Source: Hirudinaria manillensis
Taxonomy: Eukaryota; Annelida; Clitellata; Hirudinida; Hirudinidae
NCBI GenBank assembly: GCA_034509925.1
Contig: CM067528.1
Coordinates: 9,705,501-9,769,500, forward strand
Direction: 5' to 3'
Length of the DNA: 64,000 bases
The notes beneath the pieces are model-generated. The model was not told the origin of the DNA, ran no database searches, and saw nothing but the letters and a program-made list of their open reading frames with translations. Position numbers and translations under genes: made by a program. This document shows positions 52,581 through 64,000 of the stretch, one piece after another (position 1 is the first letter of the stretch; every line of letters begins with the position of its first letter).

Positions 52581-55500
52581 GTCGTCGATGTCGTCGTCGT
52601 TGTTGTTGTTGTTGTACAAGTAATCACAGGTATTAACACGAATACTCCTAGGTGTTAGCGAAGCAGCCAGTCGACCGCTAGCCGTGGTAGCCGACGACTA
52701 AAAGCCGCTACAATCGAGTCAGTTTGACTTTAGAGCAGCTAAAGAGACATGTGGTCGACTTAAAATTTCCATCGTTCACTCTCGCGACAGCAACTTCATT
52801 AGCTTCAGCAGCTACAGATCGCAGTTGAAGCCGCATGTGGTTAATATTAAAACGGACCAAATTTTTGCCAATTAATTCCAAAAAAAGCAGCAAAATTCCT
52901 TCGAAACACCGCCATTACTTGGATCTTGTTCTTTACGTCACGAAGGTGCCGACCAATAGCATTTGTCGGTTTCAAATTGCTGAGGCTCAATTGGCCAGAG
53001 AAAATTGATTTTCGTCCAATCGGCTGAGGTCAACCAAGACATTGGGCGTTTGTTGGAAAAATACTTTTGATTTTTGCTTAAACTCAGAAATTAATCCAAA
53101 TTTACAAACACAATTTAAAACCAAATAAACTAAAAAATTAAATTTTGCTCTTAAAAATGGTAAAAATACATTTTAGTTCTCATTTAACCAGCTTAAATGT
53201 ACTTAAAAATCCCCTGATGCGTGTGATTTCCAGCATTGATTACGATAGTTATTCGATGAAATCGAGGCATATAAACAAACTTCTGATTAAAACGACTTCA
53301 TGAATAATTAATCGGCATACTTCCAGAAACTCCCCTGCTGGAAGACAGCTCGCCCGGATCGGGCAAGCTGAATCACCGATCGTGATTGATGGAATTCATA
53401 ATGAGGTGGGTGGAGTCTTGCGTACGATTGATCCATTGTAGGATTGGGCTACGTCGACGGCTAATTTTAGTCCATTCACTGAATTGAACTCATTGTCACT
53501 TCCCGTGCTTGACTTTCACCATGCTTCATTCGACCGCAGTACCACCACCACCACCACCGCCGCCAGATTCTTCCGCGCGCGGATGAGGCCGCCACCAGGA
53601 GCGATAAGACGACGCCAGGGCATCAGATGGCGCTAGAAATTGTTAGCGCTAATTAACAATTATTAATGGACACTTTCCCCGCTACTTCTTGTCTTGTTTC
53701 TCCAGCCAAACATCACGCAATGGCTCGGCACGAATCGAGGGGAAGGAGATCAGTGGCGGATCTGGAATGCTCCAGGTGGAGGCAACACTTTGGAACCTGG
53801 ATTAGAGATCCATTAGGGTAAAAAGTAGAATTGAAGCCCTCTTTTCACCGATGAAGCGGGGGCATGGCACGGCCCTCCCTGGTCCCTCTAAACCCGCCAA
53901 TGGAGTAGAGATGGAGACACCACGCCCCACTGCACTCTTTCATTCATTCATCAATTCATTCACTCGTTCATACTTTCATTCTTTTCGTCTGATCTTAGGA
54001 GCGCGCGCGAGCGACGTCCAACCTGTAATTGATTCAATCCTTCACTCCTCATGCATTGGATTAGCACTCTGCGACATCAAACAAATTCCAGATCCACGCT
54101 CTACTGGCACTTTCTCCTTCTGCGAAGAAGGCCTACGAAGATGACGTCATTAGCGGAGTAACATCCCAAAATAGTTCCCGACAAAATTAGCATATCGATT
54201 AGCATATCAATTAACATATTAGTTAGCATCCCTGATAATTCTTTGTAAAAAGTTTTAATTAAACTGCATTTTCCAATAATTGATCAAAATTATTTCTCAT
54301 CGAAAAACCAACGCGGCCGCTAACGGTGGTCATTAAAGCAGACGGGGTCAAGAAAGATCAAAGTTCAGAGTTCGTGATGAAGAGAGGGATAGCCTCATTA
54401 GCAGGTATTCCATCCGATTCCATTCTGATTCCATCTGATTTCATACGCCTTCCAGGAGATGATAATCATCCTTTCCATCGTGGAAAGGGTGATCCTCTTG
54501 AACGGCAATGGACATGGAGTGGAATTCGTAGTTCACACATCTTTGAAAGACATGGAGACAGGGCACATGACCTGTGTCAGGAGGGCACAGCCCTTTCCGG
54601 TTGGTGATTGAAAACCCGAGTCGTTGGTCAATCACCCATCCGTCATAATCGTCATCGTCGTCACCACCACCATCGCCGCCTCAGCCACTGCACGACAATA
54701 GGAAACAATTCGAATTCAAACATCACGTGACACTTGGCATCACGTGATCTCCAGAAGAGTAAAAAAGCGGAAGTCGCGATCGCGAAGAATGGAAATAATG
54801 AAGATGAGAAAAAAGAACAAAAAAAAATTATGATAAATCAGGAACTCGTCCATGAATCAAGATTCCTGTTAACACCAGACTACCCGGCAACACCCCACAA
54901 TGGGGCGGTCGAGAAAGAGATCCCTCTCCCCCCCCCCCCCCCGAGAAAGAGGCCAAGAGATTCACTCATTCATTCACTCACTCACTCACTCACTCACTCA
55001 CTCACTCACTCACTCACTCACTCACTCACTCACTCACTCACTCACTCATCCACTCACTCCACATATCCATCCGAGAATAGTCCTCACCATCATCACCACC
55101 ACGTATGCCTATCCACCCCTCCAACATGGAAAACTCGTTCATGCGTGACGAGCGAGTGGAGAGCAGCGAATTGAGTCGTCACCCATTCATTCATTCATTC
55201 ATTCATCTCTGCAACTTCCTCCGCGCAGGTCCGGAAGCGGAAATCAATCGTAGAATGAAGAGCGGAAGTGACGTGGCGCAGGACGACGATGGAGACTCCA
55301 GACTGGCATTTGTGGGAAATTCCCGACGAAGAATGTCTTTAAGGATTCCACGAGAACCTGATCGATGACCTAGTATTCTGGGCGGGAAAAGGGGTCAGAC
55401 GACATCGCGCCGTTCGTAGCTTTTCAGCACAAGACGTCTGCTCAATGGAAGACAGTTACTTAAGAACTTTCCCGGGCTTTTCTTTTAAAATCTAAAACAG

Positions 55501-55662
55501 ATAAACACCCGAACACACTTCAAGCTTTTTTGCTTTGTCAGACATTTGAAATTTCTTAAGAAAACAACTTCCGCTCCTCAAATGTGTACAAATGATGTTG
55601 ATGAACAAGAGGTGAAGTTTTGAACTCAAGTTTCTGAATATAAATAGCATCTACATGGTTGA

Positions 55663-55695
<33 letters not shown>

Positions 55696-56440
55696 TACAA
55701 TATACAATGAATAATTAATCAACCAATCACAAATAGAAGAGATGTCACGTGATATAGCACACGTGAATGTGCTGTTCGTTCCAACAACAGCAACAGCATC
55801 AACCACAACAACGACATCTAAAAAGGCTCGACTTCCATGGAACATTTGTGACAACATTTTAAACCTTTTTCCGAATCGAGTCAACGTTCCGAAGTTTAAG
55901 TTTTAAAGCAAAGAGAATCATCGGCCATTGAAATTTGCAGCAGAACGAGATTTGATTGAAAACGTGGAACTTGAAACGACTGCCAACGAGAACAAGAAGA
56001 AGAACAAGAGGAGGAAGAAGAAAAGAAAGAACCTCTATTGACATGAAACTGTGGTCTTTTACTTTTGAGAATTTTCAGAACCATGGAACGAAGTTTGAAA
56101 AGAAAAGGAATCAAGAGGCAAGCGTCGGATTGCTTGCATAATCTCAAAGTGGAAAGTTGTAAACACGACATCGTCTCTCGCTCCACGACGGATCTCGATT
56201 TTCTTTTTTTCTCCGTACAATCCGTCTTTTGCATCTACAACGACGACAACGACGATGCTAAGAGAATGAAAGAAGATGCAGGATCTGCAACATCTAAGAG
56301 AAGAACTGAAGATGCTCGAAGGACATACAAATGTTTTCATCCTACAGTGGAATGACTATACATACAATATAATATAATGTATTTATATATGTATATTCAC
56401 AACTGCAACAACAACAACAACATCGTCGTCGTCATCATCA
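52581..56440. other. AHR upstream region and ATG4 3' flank
   Basis: No gene is recognised. The part next to AHR holds its promoter and 5' UTR. 53530-53580 is GC-rich with CCACCACCACC and CGCGCG runs. A CAGATGGCGC core lies at 53624-53633 and a CACGCAA (minus strand TTGCGTG) at 53714-53720. A C-run is at about 54928-54943 and AAT units are at about 55663-55695. The open frames at 53851-54144 and 56065-56355 lack family features. Confidence 0.45.
54963..55050. repeat. (ACTC)n tetranucleotide repeat
   Basis: Pure ACTC/CACT units for about 85 bp between the AHR and ATG4 genes; ATTC units recur at about 55183-55206. Confidence 0.9.
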
Positions 56441-59400
56441 TCACAGCACCACAAATCCGTCTTCCTCCCTGAACTCCTTCCTGCCTTCGGAATCCGTCCA
56501 GTCCATAGGCCTGCACCGATCGCCCCTGAAGCCGCAGTCGTTGCGGTCGACCGCCGCCACCTCTTCCCTGGCCGTCTTGGCGTCTTTGAGGATGGAATAG
56601 TCGTAGAAGGTGCTGCCACCCACCCGGAGATGGAAAGAACCCCGGTGCCCGGAGGGGGTCTCCGGGGTCCCGGGGTCCGCGACCGATTCGTTCGAGTCGA
56701 GGACGGACGACCGACCCGAGGCCGAGCGGCTCTCGAGGTCCGCCTCGGACTTGGGCTCCTCGAGCGAGCAGAAGTTGCTTTCCAGGGAGTCGCACTTGAC
56801 GGACTCGCGTCGAGCGACTTCCGTTTTCCTCCCTCCCTCGTCGACGTCTTCGAAGTCGTCCAAGAAGTCGAGGTGACGGGCGTCGACGAAGTGCAGCATC
56901 GGGATCTGCTTCTGCAGGCCGGGTCTGACCTTTGACTTTTTCAGGTCCTCTTCGGTCTGCGACAAAGGTCGGGGGGGGGAGAAATTTACGACACTCTAAT
57001 TATACTAAAGAATACAGGAATAATAATAATAACAACGATAATAATAATAATAATGGGAAACCTTTTGAGTGTTACTAATAGAATAATTATATTAACTAAA
57101 TAGTACAATCCGTCCTCTTTAAGTAATAATTATTACGAGAGGGAAGGAGAAACACGAAAATCGCGCACAGAACGACTTAATAGTCTTAACTTTTTCAACT
57201 CAAAAGTACCTTTCCGACGAGGGCGATGAGATCCCAGAGGTCCGTTTGACTGGCGCAGTAGAAGGCCACGGCACAGGTCGGGTCGACCTTGGCCACGTTT
57301 ATCTTCATCGGGGTGGAACAGTGGTAGCTCTGAAGAGGGATGGTTGAAGGTCTCGAGTTTATTTAATTTTTATGAATCAGAAATCAATCAATCGATTGAA
57401 TTTGACTGATTCAATGCAGTCAATCGATAAGAAACTAATCAATCGATTGAATGCAGTCAATCGATAAGAAACTAATCAATCGATTGAATGCAGTTAATCG
57501 ATAAGAAACTAATCAATCGATTGAATGCAGTCAATCGATAAGAAACTAATCAATCGATTGAATGCAGTCAATCGATAAGAAACTAATCAATCGATTGAAT
57601 GTAGTCAATCGATAAGAAACCAATCAATCGATTGAAAGCAATCAATACATTTTAAGTCCTTGCTTAAAGTATGTCACAAATCCCAGCATCGATGAAAGTC
57701 CTCGAAATGGAGGCCTCACAAACCTCGGCAAAGTCTTCGTCGAGATCCACGACGTCCTGGTTGAAGTGCGGATCCAAGTAAATGAGGTCATCGTCTGCAG
57801 GTCGAGAAATAGACCGGTGAGTCGTCGACTCTGCGTCTCGTTTGGTAATATTTTCAAACAACTAATCAGCTAACTAATGACTGCACGCAACGACGCAACG
57901 TCACGGCTAGTTCGGCGGTCGCATAAAATGCAAAACGATCCACATTGGCCGTCTGACGAACGACTCTCGGTCGACCGCGGACTCACCCTGGTACCCGACG
58001 AAAAACAGGGAGTGCTTTGGCCTTCCACCCATAACCCCGGTGCAGTACTTCCAATGGAACACCCTCTTGAACGAGTCCAAGTACGCGTCGTTGACGTGAC
58101 GGAAGCCCAGTCTGAGGGGCACGATGAGCATCAGTGACCTCTGACCTGATGGTCGTTAGAGTAGTTTTATATTAATCGACTTGTGAGAGTTGAACCATAT
58201 ACATGCAAATGTAAAACAGTCAGCGGTTTTATTATTAGTAATTATAAGCAATAAAATTAACGCTCTGGTAAATAACGGGGACTAATATTAAAAAACGATA
58301 AAAATAATAATTCTATAATTATTATATAAGTTTATTTAAAATTAAAAGAAAGTTAATTGGCCCGATAATTAAACTGTAAAAAGCAATTTGTCGACGGAAC
58401 TGAGTTTCCTATTCGTAGAACGACCAAAGAGACATGAAACAAGTCTCACCTCTTTTCATCTCTTCGAGGGCATCTCTGATGAACACTTTTTGAAGGTTAA
58501 AAGAAAAAATAAAAAAACAACTAGAGTTTAGAAACTACAGAACGTAGTTTGGGACGCAGTCGCAAAAGAGAGAAAATAATTCCACGGAACGAGAAGACTC
58601 GAGCACCTACCTGTGGAATCCTGCGCTATATAAATGGCCAGATTTTCGAGCAGATCGCTCTTGGCTTGCTGTTCTTTCAGCACTTCCCTGAAATCGAAAC
58701 GAGACCCTGAAAATCGAACCGAGGCTCCCCGATCGATTCGAACGTCCCCTAAATACGAACCTCAGGGCCACCGAAATGGACGCCGGTCCGAACCAGGAAC
58801 CCGCCTGCCTCCCTTTGGTCTCCCCCGAAGACACGAGGGCGTGGATCGAGAACGGACAGCCGGGGTGGGGCTTGTCGCCGAACATCTTCAGTAACTCGTC
58901 GGCGTCGAAACATTTCGGCGTCTCTGGAATCGAAGAGAAGTTTCTAAACACCGTGTGACCTCGTTCGGTCATGTCATGTCATGTCTCGTTCAGTCAGAAC
59001 AAGCAGATGAAAGCGTAAACGTTTAATAATAATAATAATAATAACGGAAAGTACAATTTTGGAATCTCATTCGAAGAACTTCAAAGCCAAGTCCTTAAGG
59101 CGTCGACTCGAATAAAAGAAAAACAAGTCGAACGTCATGACAGTCGACGACGTGTTTGACGTCAAACCGACCTCTTCTCGTCTGAATGTGCTGGTTCAAG
59201 GTCACGGCCAGACACATCTGGGCGCACCTGATCATGCAACCCCACCCGACGTCCGAGGTCATCCTCTGCGGTCCGAGGGCCGGGAAGCCCCTCCTGTAAG
59301 TGATCCACGGCAGTTTGTAGAAGTCTTTCTTGAAGGATACCATGTCTTTGAAAAGCAAGAAAGAAACAAAAAATGCAGTAGAATATAATTTATGCTGATT

Positions 59401-61315
59401 GGATATGTTAATGAGTTGCGAGGTGAGACAATTTGGTTGAACATATAGCCAAGCAAACATCAATTATAAATCAATAGCTTCACGTATCCCTCCAGTTCAT
59501 CCCTCTATTCATCTATCAGTCCATCCATCCATCCATCCATCCATTCATCCATGCATTGTAAACATTGAAATGAGGAATGAGTGAAGACAAGGAAAACGTT
59601 AAAACCGTATGTTCAGACCATTTTCATAGCACCTTCCGAGCATCCAAATGTCCGAAGTCTCCTTGAACTCCTGCATCAATTTCGACATGAGACCTGATCG
59701 TTGAAGCATTTCCAATAAAATAACGAACCAAAAAATAAAAAAAAGTTGTCACCAAACTTCAATCATCGTATATGCTACGTATACATACATACGTAGAAAC
59801 GAATGCATTTGCATTCAATTAAGGAAGCATTTCAAAGCATGAAAGGTCGTGTTTGTCACATTTCAACAGTCATGACGTGGACTTTTAAATTGAAATGCAT
59901 TCACTCCGACGCTTGTATGCATTGTATGCTTACGTAAAGATGACGTCAAACGATAACAATCGTGTGTAACGATAACAATCGTGTGTAACGATAACAATCG
60001 TGTGTAACGATAACATGTCGAGTACCACGTCAAATGCAAAAACAAAACTTTCGTTTGCGCCGGAACAACTGCCGAGAGGTTATACGTCTTACGAAAACTC
60101 CTGGAATGGAAAACATTGCATGTGAATTGAAATGTTAAAACAAAAAGAACTAATGTTAAAAAAACTTCATCACCATCGTCATCATCACCATCATCACTAT
60201 CATCATCATTATCATCACCATCATCATCATCCCTATCATCCAATAGTCTTGACTTGAATGCATGTAAGACTCATGGAAGGCTTGGCATTTGAAATAATTC
60301 ATTACCATGTAAAGTCATTTCGAGCCGAAAATAACGAAGCCTGCATTTGCTTTGACAACAAAAATGGCCGACTTCACGACCTTATCTTCTTCTTTTTGAG
60401 TCTTCCCTTGCAATGAAGTGCTACACAAATGAACTACGTACACGAAGGAATCAACAAGATCTGCCTTTTAACTCTGCCTTGTTAATGCATTCATTCATTC
60501 CTTTATCGGTCCCTGACCATTGTTTGCTGTACTTTCTGTCTATCAAGGCCACGTCTTCACACTAGCCTCTGCTTTTTAGGACAATTTCTTCCTAAATCCC
60601 CAGGAGGCTAATTTATTAATTTATGCTCCACAATTTCATTTAACACTTTACTAGAAATTAAGCTGCAAAGGTTGACGATATTTTTTGCCATCACACAGAA
60701 TTACAAACTCCTTGTTAACCTCAAATCAATGTGAACCTACAAGCATCAGTAGCAGCTACAGCCTAATCCATCTAATACAAATTCCAGACTCACTTCATCA
60801 CAACAAGAACAACAATCCCACACACAACATTCAACCAATGACCATGTTTCCAATTACCGTTCTTGGTGTTCGTCCACATGGACAAAAGTTTGTCTCGAAA
60901 GGATTCTTTGGTCCTCGACACGTCCAGCAGGGCCCTGACCCTCTGCGACCCGAACAACCCCGGGTCGTCGTCCTTGACCTTTCGAACGAGCGACGGCTCC
61001 GACCTGTCGTCGCAGGCGCTGACGACGGAGGAGCGGTGGAGGCGACTGGCAGTCATCGCGTCGAGGTCCAAGGATCTGGAGGTCGGAATAAAACGATCGT
61101 GACGTGAATGGCTGAATACATTTGGAATTGGCTCAGTGAGTCACTGTCAGTGACAAATGTATTTCTAGATTGACATTTTTTTGACTGGTAATTACCCTTA
61201 CATAACCAGGAACAAATGAATTAACTAACCTGCACATCCTTTCCTTCTCGTCGTCATTCTCGCTCACAAAACTCCATTCGTTTTCATTCTCATGATTTGT
61301 TGCGAAGCGATTCAT
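56441..61315 (-). CDS. ATG4: ATG4 cysteine protease (ATG4C/D type), 11 exons, complete
   Basis: Exons (minus) are 61230-61315, 60858-61075, 59619-59693, 59172-59345, 58761-58923, 58611-58687, 58450-58485, 57987-58145, 57724-57794, 57210-57329 and 56441-56956, giving 564 aa in phase. An N-terminal extension (MNRFATNHENENEWSF..., with KLLSMWTNTKNG and IWMLGRCYEN) matches the ATG4C/D layout. The catalytic Cys lies in TSDVGWGCMIRCAQM. Further blocks are CPFSIHALV, AGSWFGPASISVALR, LMLIVPLRLGFRHVN and GVMGGRPKHSLFFVGYQ, then YLDPHFNQ with the catalytic Asp and His. ATG4 cleaves ATG8/LC3 precursors to expose the C-terminal Gly and also removes ATG8 from lipid. The last exon adds a long Ser/Glu-rich tail ending EEDGFVVL, a plausible C-terminal LC3-interacting motif (acidic residues then F-V-V-L). 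The donor after IWMLGRCYEN (GTCTGA) is weak but is the only one that keeps phase. Confidence 0.96.
57382..57647. repeat. 37-bp tandem array, five full copies plus diverged ends
   Basis: AATCAATCGATTGAATGCAG begins each unit; starts at 57437, 57474, 57511, 57548 and 57585 are exactly 37 bp apart, with partial or diverged units before and after. Each unit carries the palindrome CAATCGATTG and a second ATCGAT. It lies in the ATG4 intron between the exons at 57724-57794 and 57210-57329. Confidence 0.95.
59951..60016. repeat. 19-bp tandem repeat, about 3.5 copies
   Basis: Unit CGATAACAATCGTGTGTAA repeats three times without mismatch, followed by the start of a fourth. It lies in an ATG4 intron. 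Confidence 0.95.
60170..60240. repeat. (ATC)n microsatellite
   Basis: CATCACCATCATCA-type run of about 70 bp in the ATG4 intron between the exons at 60858 and 59693. Confidence 0.85.
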
Positions 61316-61912
61316 GTCTCAGGTTTCAGCTGTGTATCACATGAGATGCTTTTATTTACTTTACATCGCATCACTAAAAATTTCATCTTTTCTGCATAAT
61401 AGAACTAACTAATCGATCTTATTTTTTCAGAATTTGTGTAGAAAATAAATTTTATGGATGTAAAGGTTCACATGACGTTTTTTAACGTCTAGAGAGTATT
61501 TTGTTGATTTAAAGTTTGGCAAGCGTTCATTTCTGTTGTGCCTCATTGACTCCAGGAAAAGCAACCAAAGCCAGCAATAAAAGCCTCAAAATGTAGAAAA
61601 ACCAACCAAATCTTTGGAGGTATAATTCCACTAACACATCCGTCATCTCAACAGCACAGCAAATGAAAGTAAACAAAAATAACACACCGACCAAAAATTA
61701 TTTATAAGCATTTTATTTAATCTAAGAGAAATAAAATTTACGTATTTTATATAAAGCTGGAAATATTTTTATAAGTGAAAAGCGAGCACCTTGAATAAAT
61801 TGCTTAACAGTTTCCATTGGTGATTTTTTGTTATCGATTAGTTGTGTTTGTGGGCCAAGTCGATTTAATTAAGCTTGTTTTGAGAAAGGCCTTGACTATA
61901 AATTAAAATTTT
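61316..61912. promoter_or_regulatory. Putative bidirectional promoter between ATG4 and WDPCP
   Basis: 597 bp separate the ATG4 start (61315, minus) from the WDPCP start (61913, plus). The interval is AT-rich with no coding exon. Shared promoter use is inferred from orientation. Confidence 0.45.
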
Positions 61913-64000
61913 ATGGCCGACTTTATTTGTGAAGTACATTTTTGGTCCTGCAGTAACGGATTGCTTATTCCTGATAATACGACGGCTTATCATAAATATT
62001 ACAACAAGAAATATTCTAGTAAGCTATTCAATAATTTGAAAATTCTTCTTTCCACTTTATGGTAATCATCAAGAAGGATTTTTGTACAACTAACTGGATT
62101 TTTTCATTTCAGAGACAACATATAGTGAGGAGAAAATAGCCTATAATGAAAGTGAGTGATCGTAAAAGTTTGGAATATAAGTGATTGCAATAATTTTATA
62201 CATATAGCATATAGGTCGCTAGAAGCCACCAAGAGTTATGTTTTTGTGATATAAATGTTGTTATGAGTTTAGAACTGGTTGTTTATTGAAATCAAGTTAT
62301 GAAAAAAAAATGGTGACATAATTTGATAATGATTTCACTACTGAATTTTAAATGATTATTTGAAATTATCCAAATGCAGGCAGAAATGTACTGTGCAAAC
62401 CAGAAAATAAATTTAGGGAAAACCTTAGCCTTGCAATTCAGGGCATCGACGTTGGTCTTTGGAATTTAATTTTCATTTGTAAACTCTGCACAAGACAGGT
62501 CATTGAGGATGACATTTGTTTATTTCAAATCCTATCAGGAAATTTTGGCTGGGGCACAGGTGCTGAAGATTCAGTGGATTTCAAGGAGTTTAGTTGAGGT
62601 ATTTCTGTTGAGGCTTTGCTGACATTTCATTCCAATTGCCTGAATTTTGAAAACATATTTCTGATGCAAGAATTTGAGTTAATCAGGAACATTCAAGCCA
62701 ATGATTTTTAAAGTGAATTGTAATTGTACTTAAATTATAAGAAAGACTTGAATTTTGTTTTGAGTTGATCTTTACAAATGGAGCCATCTTGTCCATCACT
62801 GTCAACCAGTTCAATGGGAACGTTTTGCACGTACACAAAGATTTGACTCTCGTCAACAATGCAAGGTTTTTGCCCGGAGAATTGTGTGACGGTGCGTCAC
62901 TTTGTTTCATTCTAAGTCAATTTTAAGTCAGTTAAGAACTGACTTATTAATGCATCATTAACACAACCATTTGATTTATTTATTTATTTATCTACTTGTT
63001 TGTATTTTAACTAAAAATATTTCCACAGTTCTTCTGACTGAAGGTTGTTTCATTGGAAGTCATCACAACTTCAATCAATTGACTGTTTTGGTCTTCAAAT
63101 CTATGAGATATGACTTGAAAAAAGTTGAGTCTTTGGTTGACATCATCACCACTAAGGATGAGAGACCAAAGATAAACAGAATAAACATTGAAAAGGTTCT
63201 CTACTTAATTGCTTAACCCGAACAAGATAACGTAATTTGAATAAAAATAGTAATAATAATAACAATAATAATAATAATAATAACATTAATGTAATTTTTA
63301 TTAAGTAACTGTAACTGGCAACATAATAGGATGTCAACAACTGCTGAATTAAAATTTTAAAATTGTTAAATTGTTGTTAATCCATTGAAAACAAACATTT
63401 AATTTTTGTGGATTTGCAGAGATTCGACGTAAACTTTCCAGGACCGAATGCAAACCTGGCAAAACACCTTTGCTTCAATCGCAGCAGAAATCTGGTTGGT
63501 TTGTTATTTGCTGCCTTTCACTTGATGGATTGTTTTATTGGAAACTTTTTGAATTTTAATCGAATTGTTTATAATTATTAATAATAATAATAATAAAAAT
63601 TTAATGTTTTGATCGGTGGAGTGCTATCATAACCACAAAAACAATATTTATTTTTCATTCGCTAGAGGCAGCTAACTCGATCCAATATAAAAAGAATATT
63701 TATTTTTCATTCGCCAGAGTTATTTTTTAATAAAACATTCGCCAGGTGCTGCTCTGGTTTTCGGCATCAGGCGTATCGAACAACGTGTTCATTTATTTTC
63801 CAGGAAGGTGAGAAAAGAAACTCCTCCGAAAATGTTGAAATTGTTCAAATTAATTAGAATTTATTATTAAACAACAATTAGTTAATTAATTAATTAATTG
63901 ATGGTATTCGTTCGTCTGCTCAGCCTAATCGTTAGCAGAGTCACGGTAGATCGATAAAACCCACTCAACACATTTCTGTTTTCGTTACAGAGATGCCCTT
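61913..64000 (+). CDS. WDPCP: WDPCP (fritz homologue), N-terminal part, runs off the window
   Basis: Exons are 61913-62018, 62113-62151, 62380-62450, 62539-62598, 62765-62891, 63029-63195, 63420-63494, 63746-63807 and 63991 to the window edge, all in phase. The start MADFICEVHFWSCSNGLLIP, then TAYHKYYNKKYS, parallels vertebrate WDPCP (ELHLWSLKN..., YQYYDKK). Next come KPENKFRENLSLAIQ, VLKIQWISRSLVELIFTNG, FLPGELCDGVLLTEGCFIG, FPGPNANLAKHLCFNRSRNL and VLLWFSASG, the same order as the vertebrate PGPINKTTERHL...VVCWW segment. WDPCP is a beta-propeller-containing effector of planar cell polarity that also aids septin organisation and ciliogenesis with the CPLANE proteins. Only roughly the first 240 residues are present. 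Introns are short; the acceptor at 63745 lies in a repeat-derived ATTCGCCAG. Confidence 0.88.
63640..63746. repeat. Short tandem repeats with ATTCGC(T/C)AG cores
   Basis: ATATTTATTTTTCATTCGC recurs at about 63645 and 63696, followed by AGAG. A third ATTCGCCAG at about 63737-63745 provides the splice acceptor of a WDPCP exon. The core resembles the repeats at 28700-29000. Confidence 0.6.

Noticed and set aside
53851-54144. Plus-strand frame upstream of AHR
   Set aside because: Composition reflects ATTC repeats and random sequence; no splice partners or motifs.

Overview
This is eukaryotic nuclear DNA from an animal. All the genes are split by short GT-AG introns, and the encoded proteins are metazoan orthologues. 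A receptor tyrosine phosphatase that appears to carry an F-type-lectin/discoidin-like ectodomain, and a tandem pair of ependymin-related genes, suggest a lophotrochozoan and most likely a mollusc. That placement is an inference. I spliced the genes by hand, requiring the reading phase to be kept across every junction. No prokaryotic, CRISPR, rRNA or tRNA feature was seen.

Layout, left to right: a SYNJ2BP/OMP25-like PDZ gene (minus, 144-1041), head-to-head with Rab GDP-dissociation inhibitor (plus, 1630-4792). An unrecognised multi-exon gene follows (minus, about 7003-11367), head-to-head with the mitochondrial ABC transporter ABCB7 (plus, 11740-16539). Next comes a UBTD1/2-type ubiquitin-domain gene (plus, 17317-19086). 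After about 4.5 kb without a recognisable gene there are two tandem secreted ependymin-related genes (plus, 23610-24786 and 25996-27077). Then a 21-exon receptor protein tyrosine phosphatase (minus, 28425-35111) and an aryl hydrocarbon receptor orthologue (minus, 37434-52580). The introns of that receptor gene are packed with tri- and tetranucleotide microsatellites, including about 510 bp of GGAT. Last are an ATG4C/D-like autophagy protease (minus, 56441-61315), head-to-head with the start of WDPCP/fritz (plus, 61913 to the window end).

The genes do not form one pathway. They are housekeeping genes (GDI, ABCB7, ATG4, UBTD), a ciliary/planar-polarity gene (WDPCP), and environment- or surface-facing genes (AHR, the phosphatase, the ependymin-related pair). 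Three of the neighbouring pairs are divergent with 370-600 bp between start codons, which suggests shared promoters.

The observations most worth a second look are these. (1) The phosphatase seems to lack the WPD-loop aspartate in D1 although its P-loop is intact, and its D2 has lost the P-loop arginine. (2) The AHR stop codon is the first unit of a TAA microsatellite, beyond which another frame stays open and protein-like. (3) Two introns look like GC-AG introns. (4) Several uncatalogued small repeat families occur, including a 37-bp array in an ATG4 intron and a TTCGCTAGATGG-type family that reaches into a WDPCP splice acceptor. I see no evidence for a wholly new system; the unrecognised gene at 7-11.4 kb is the main unknown.
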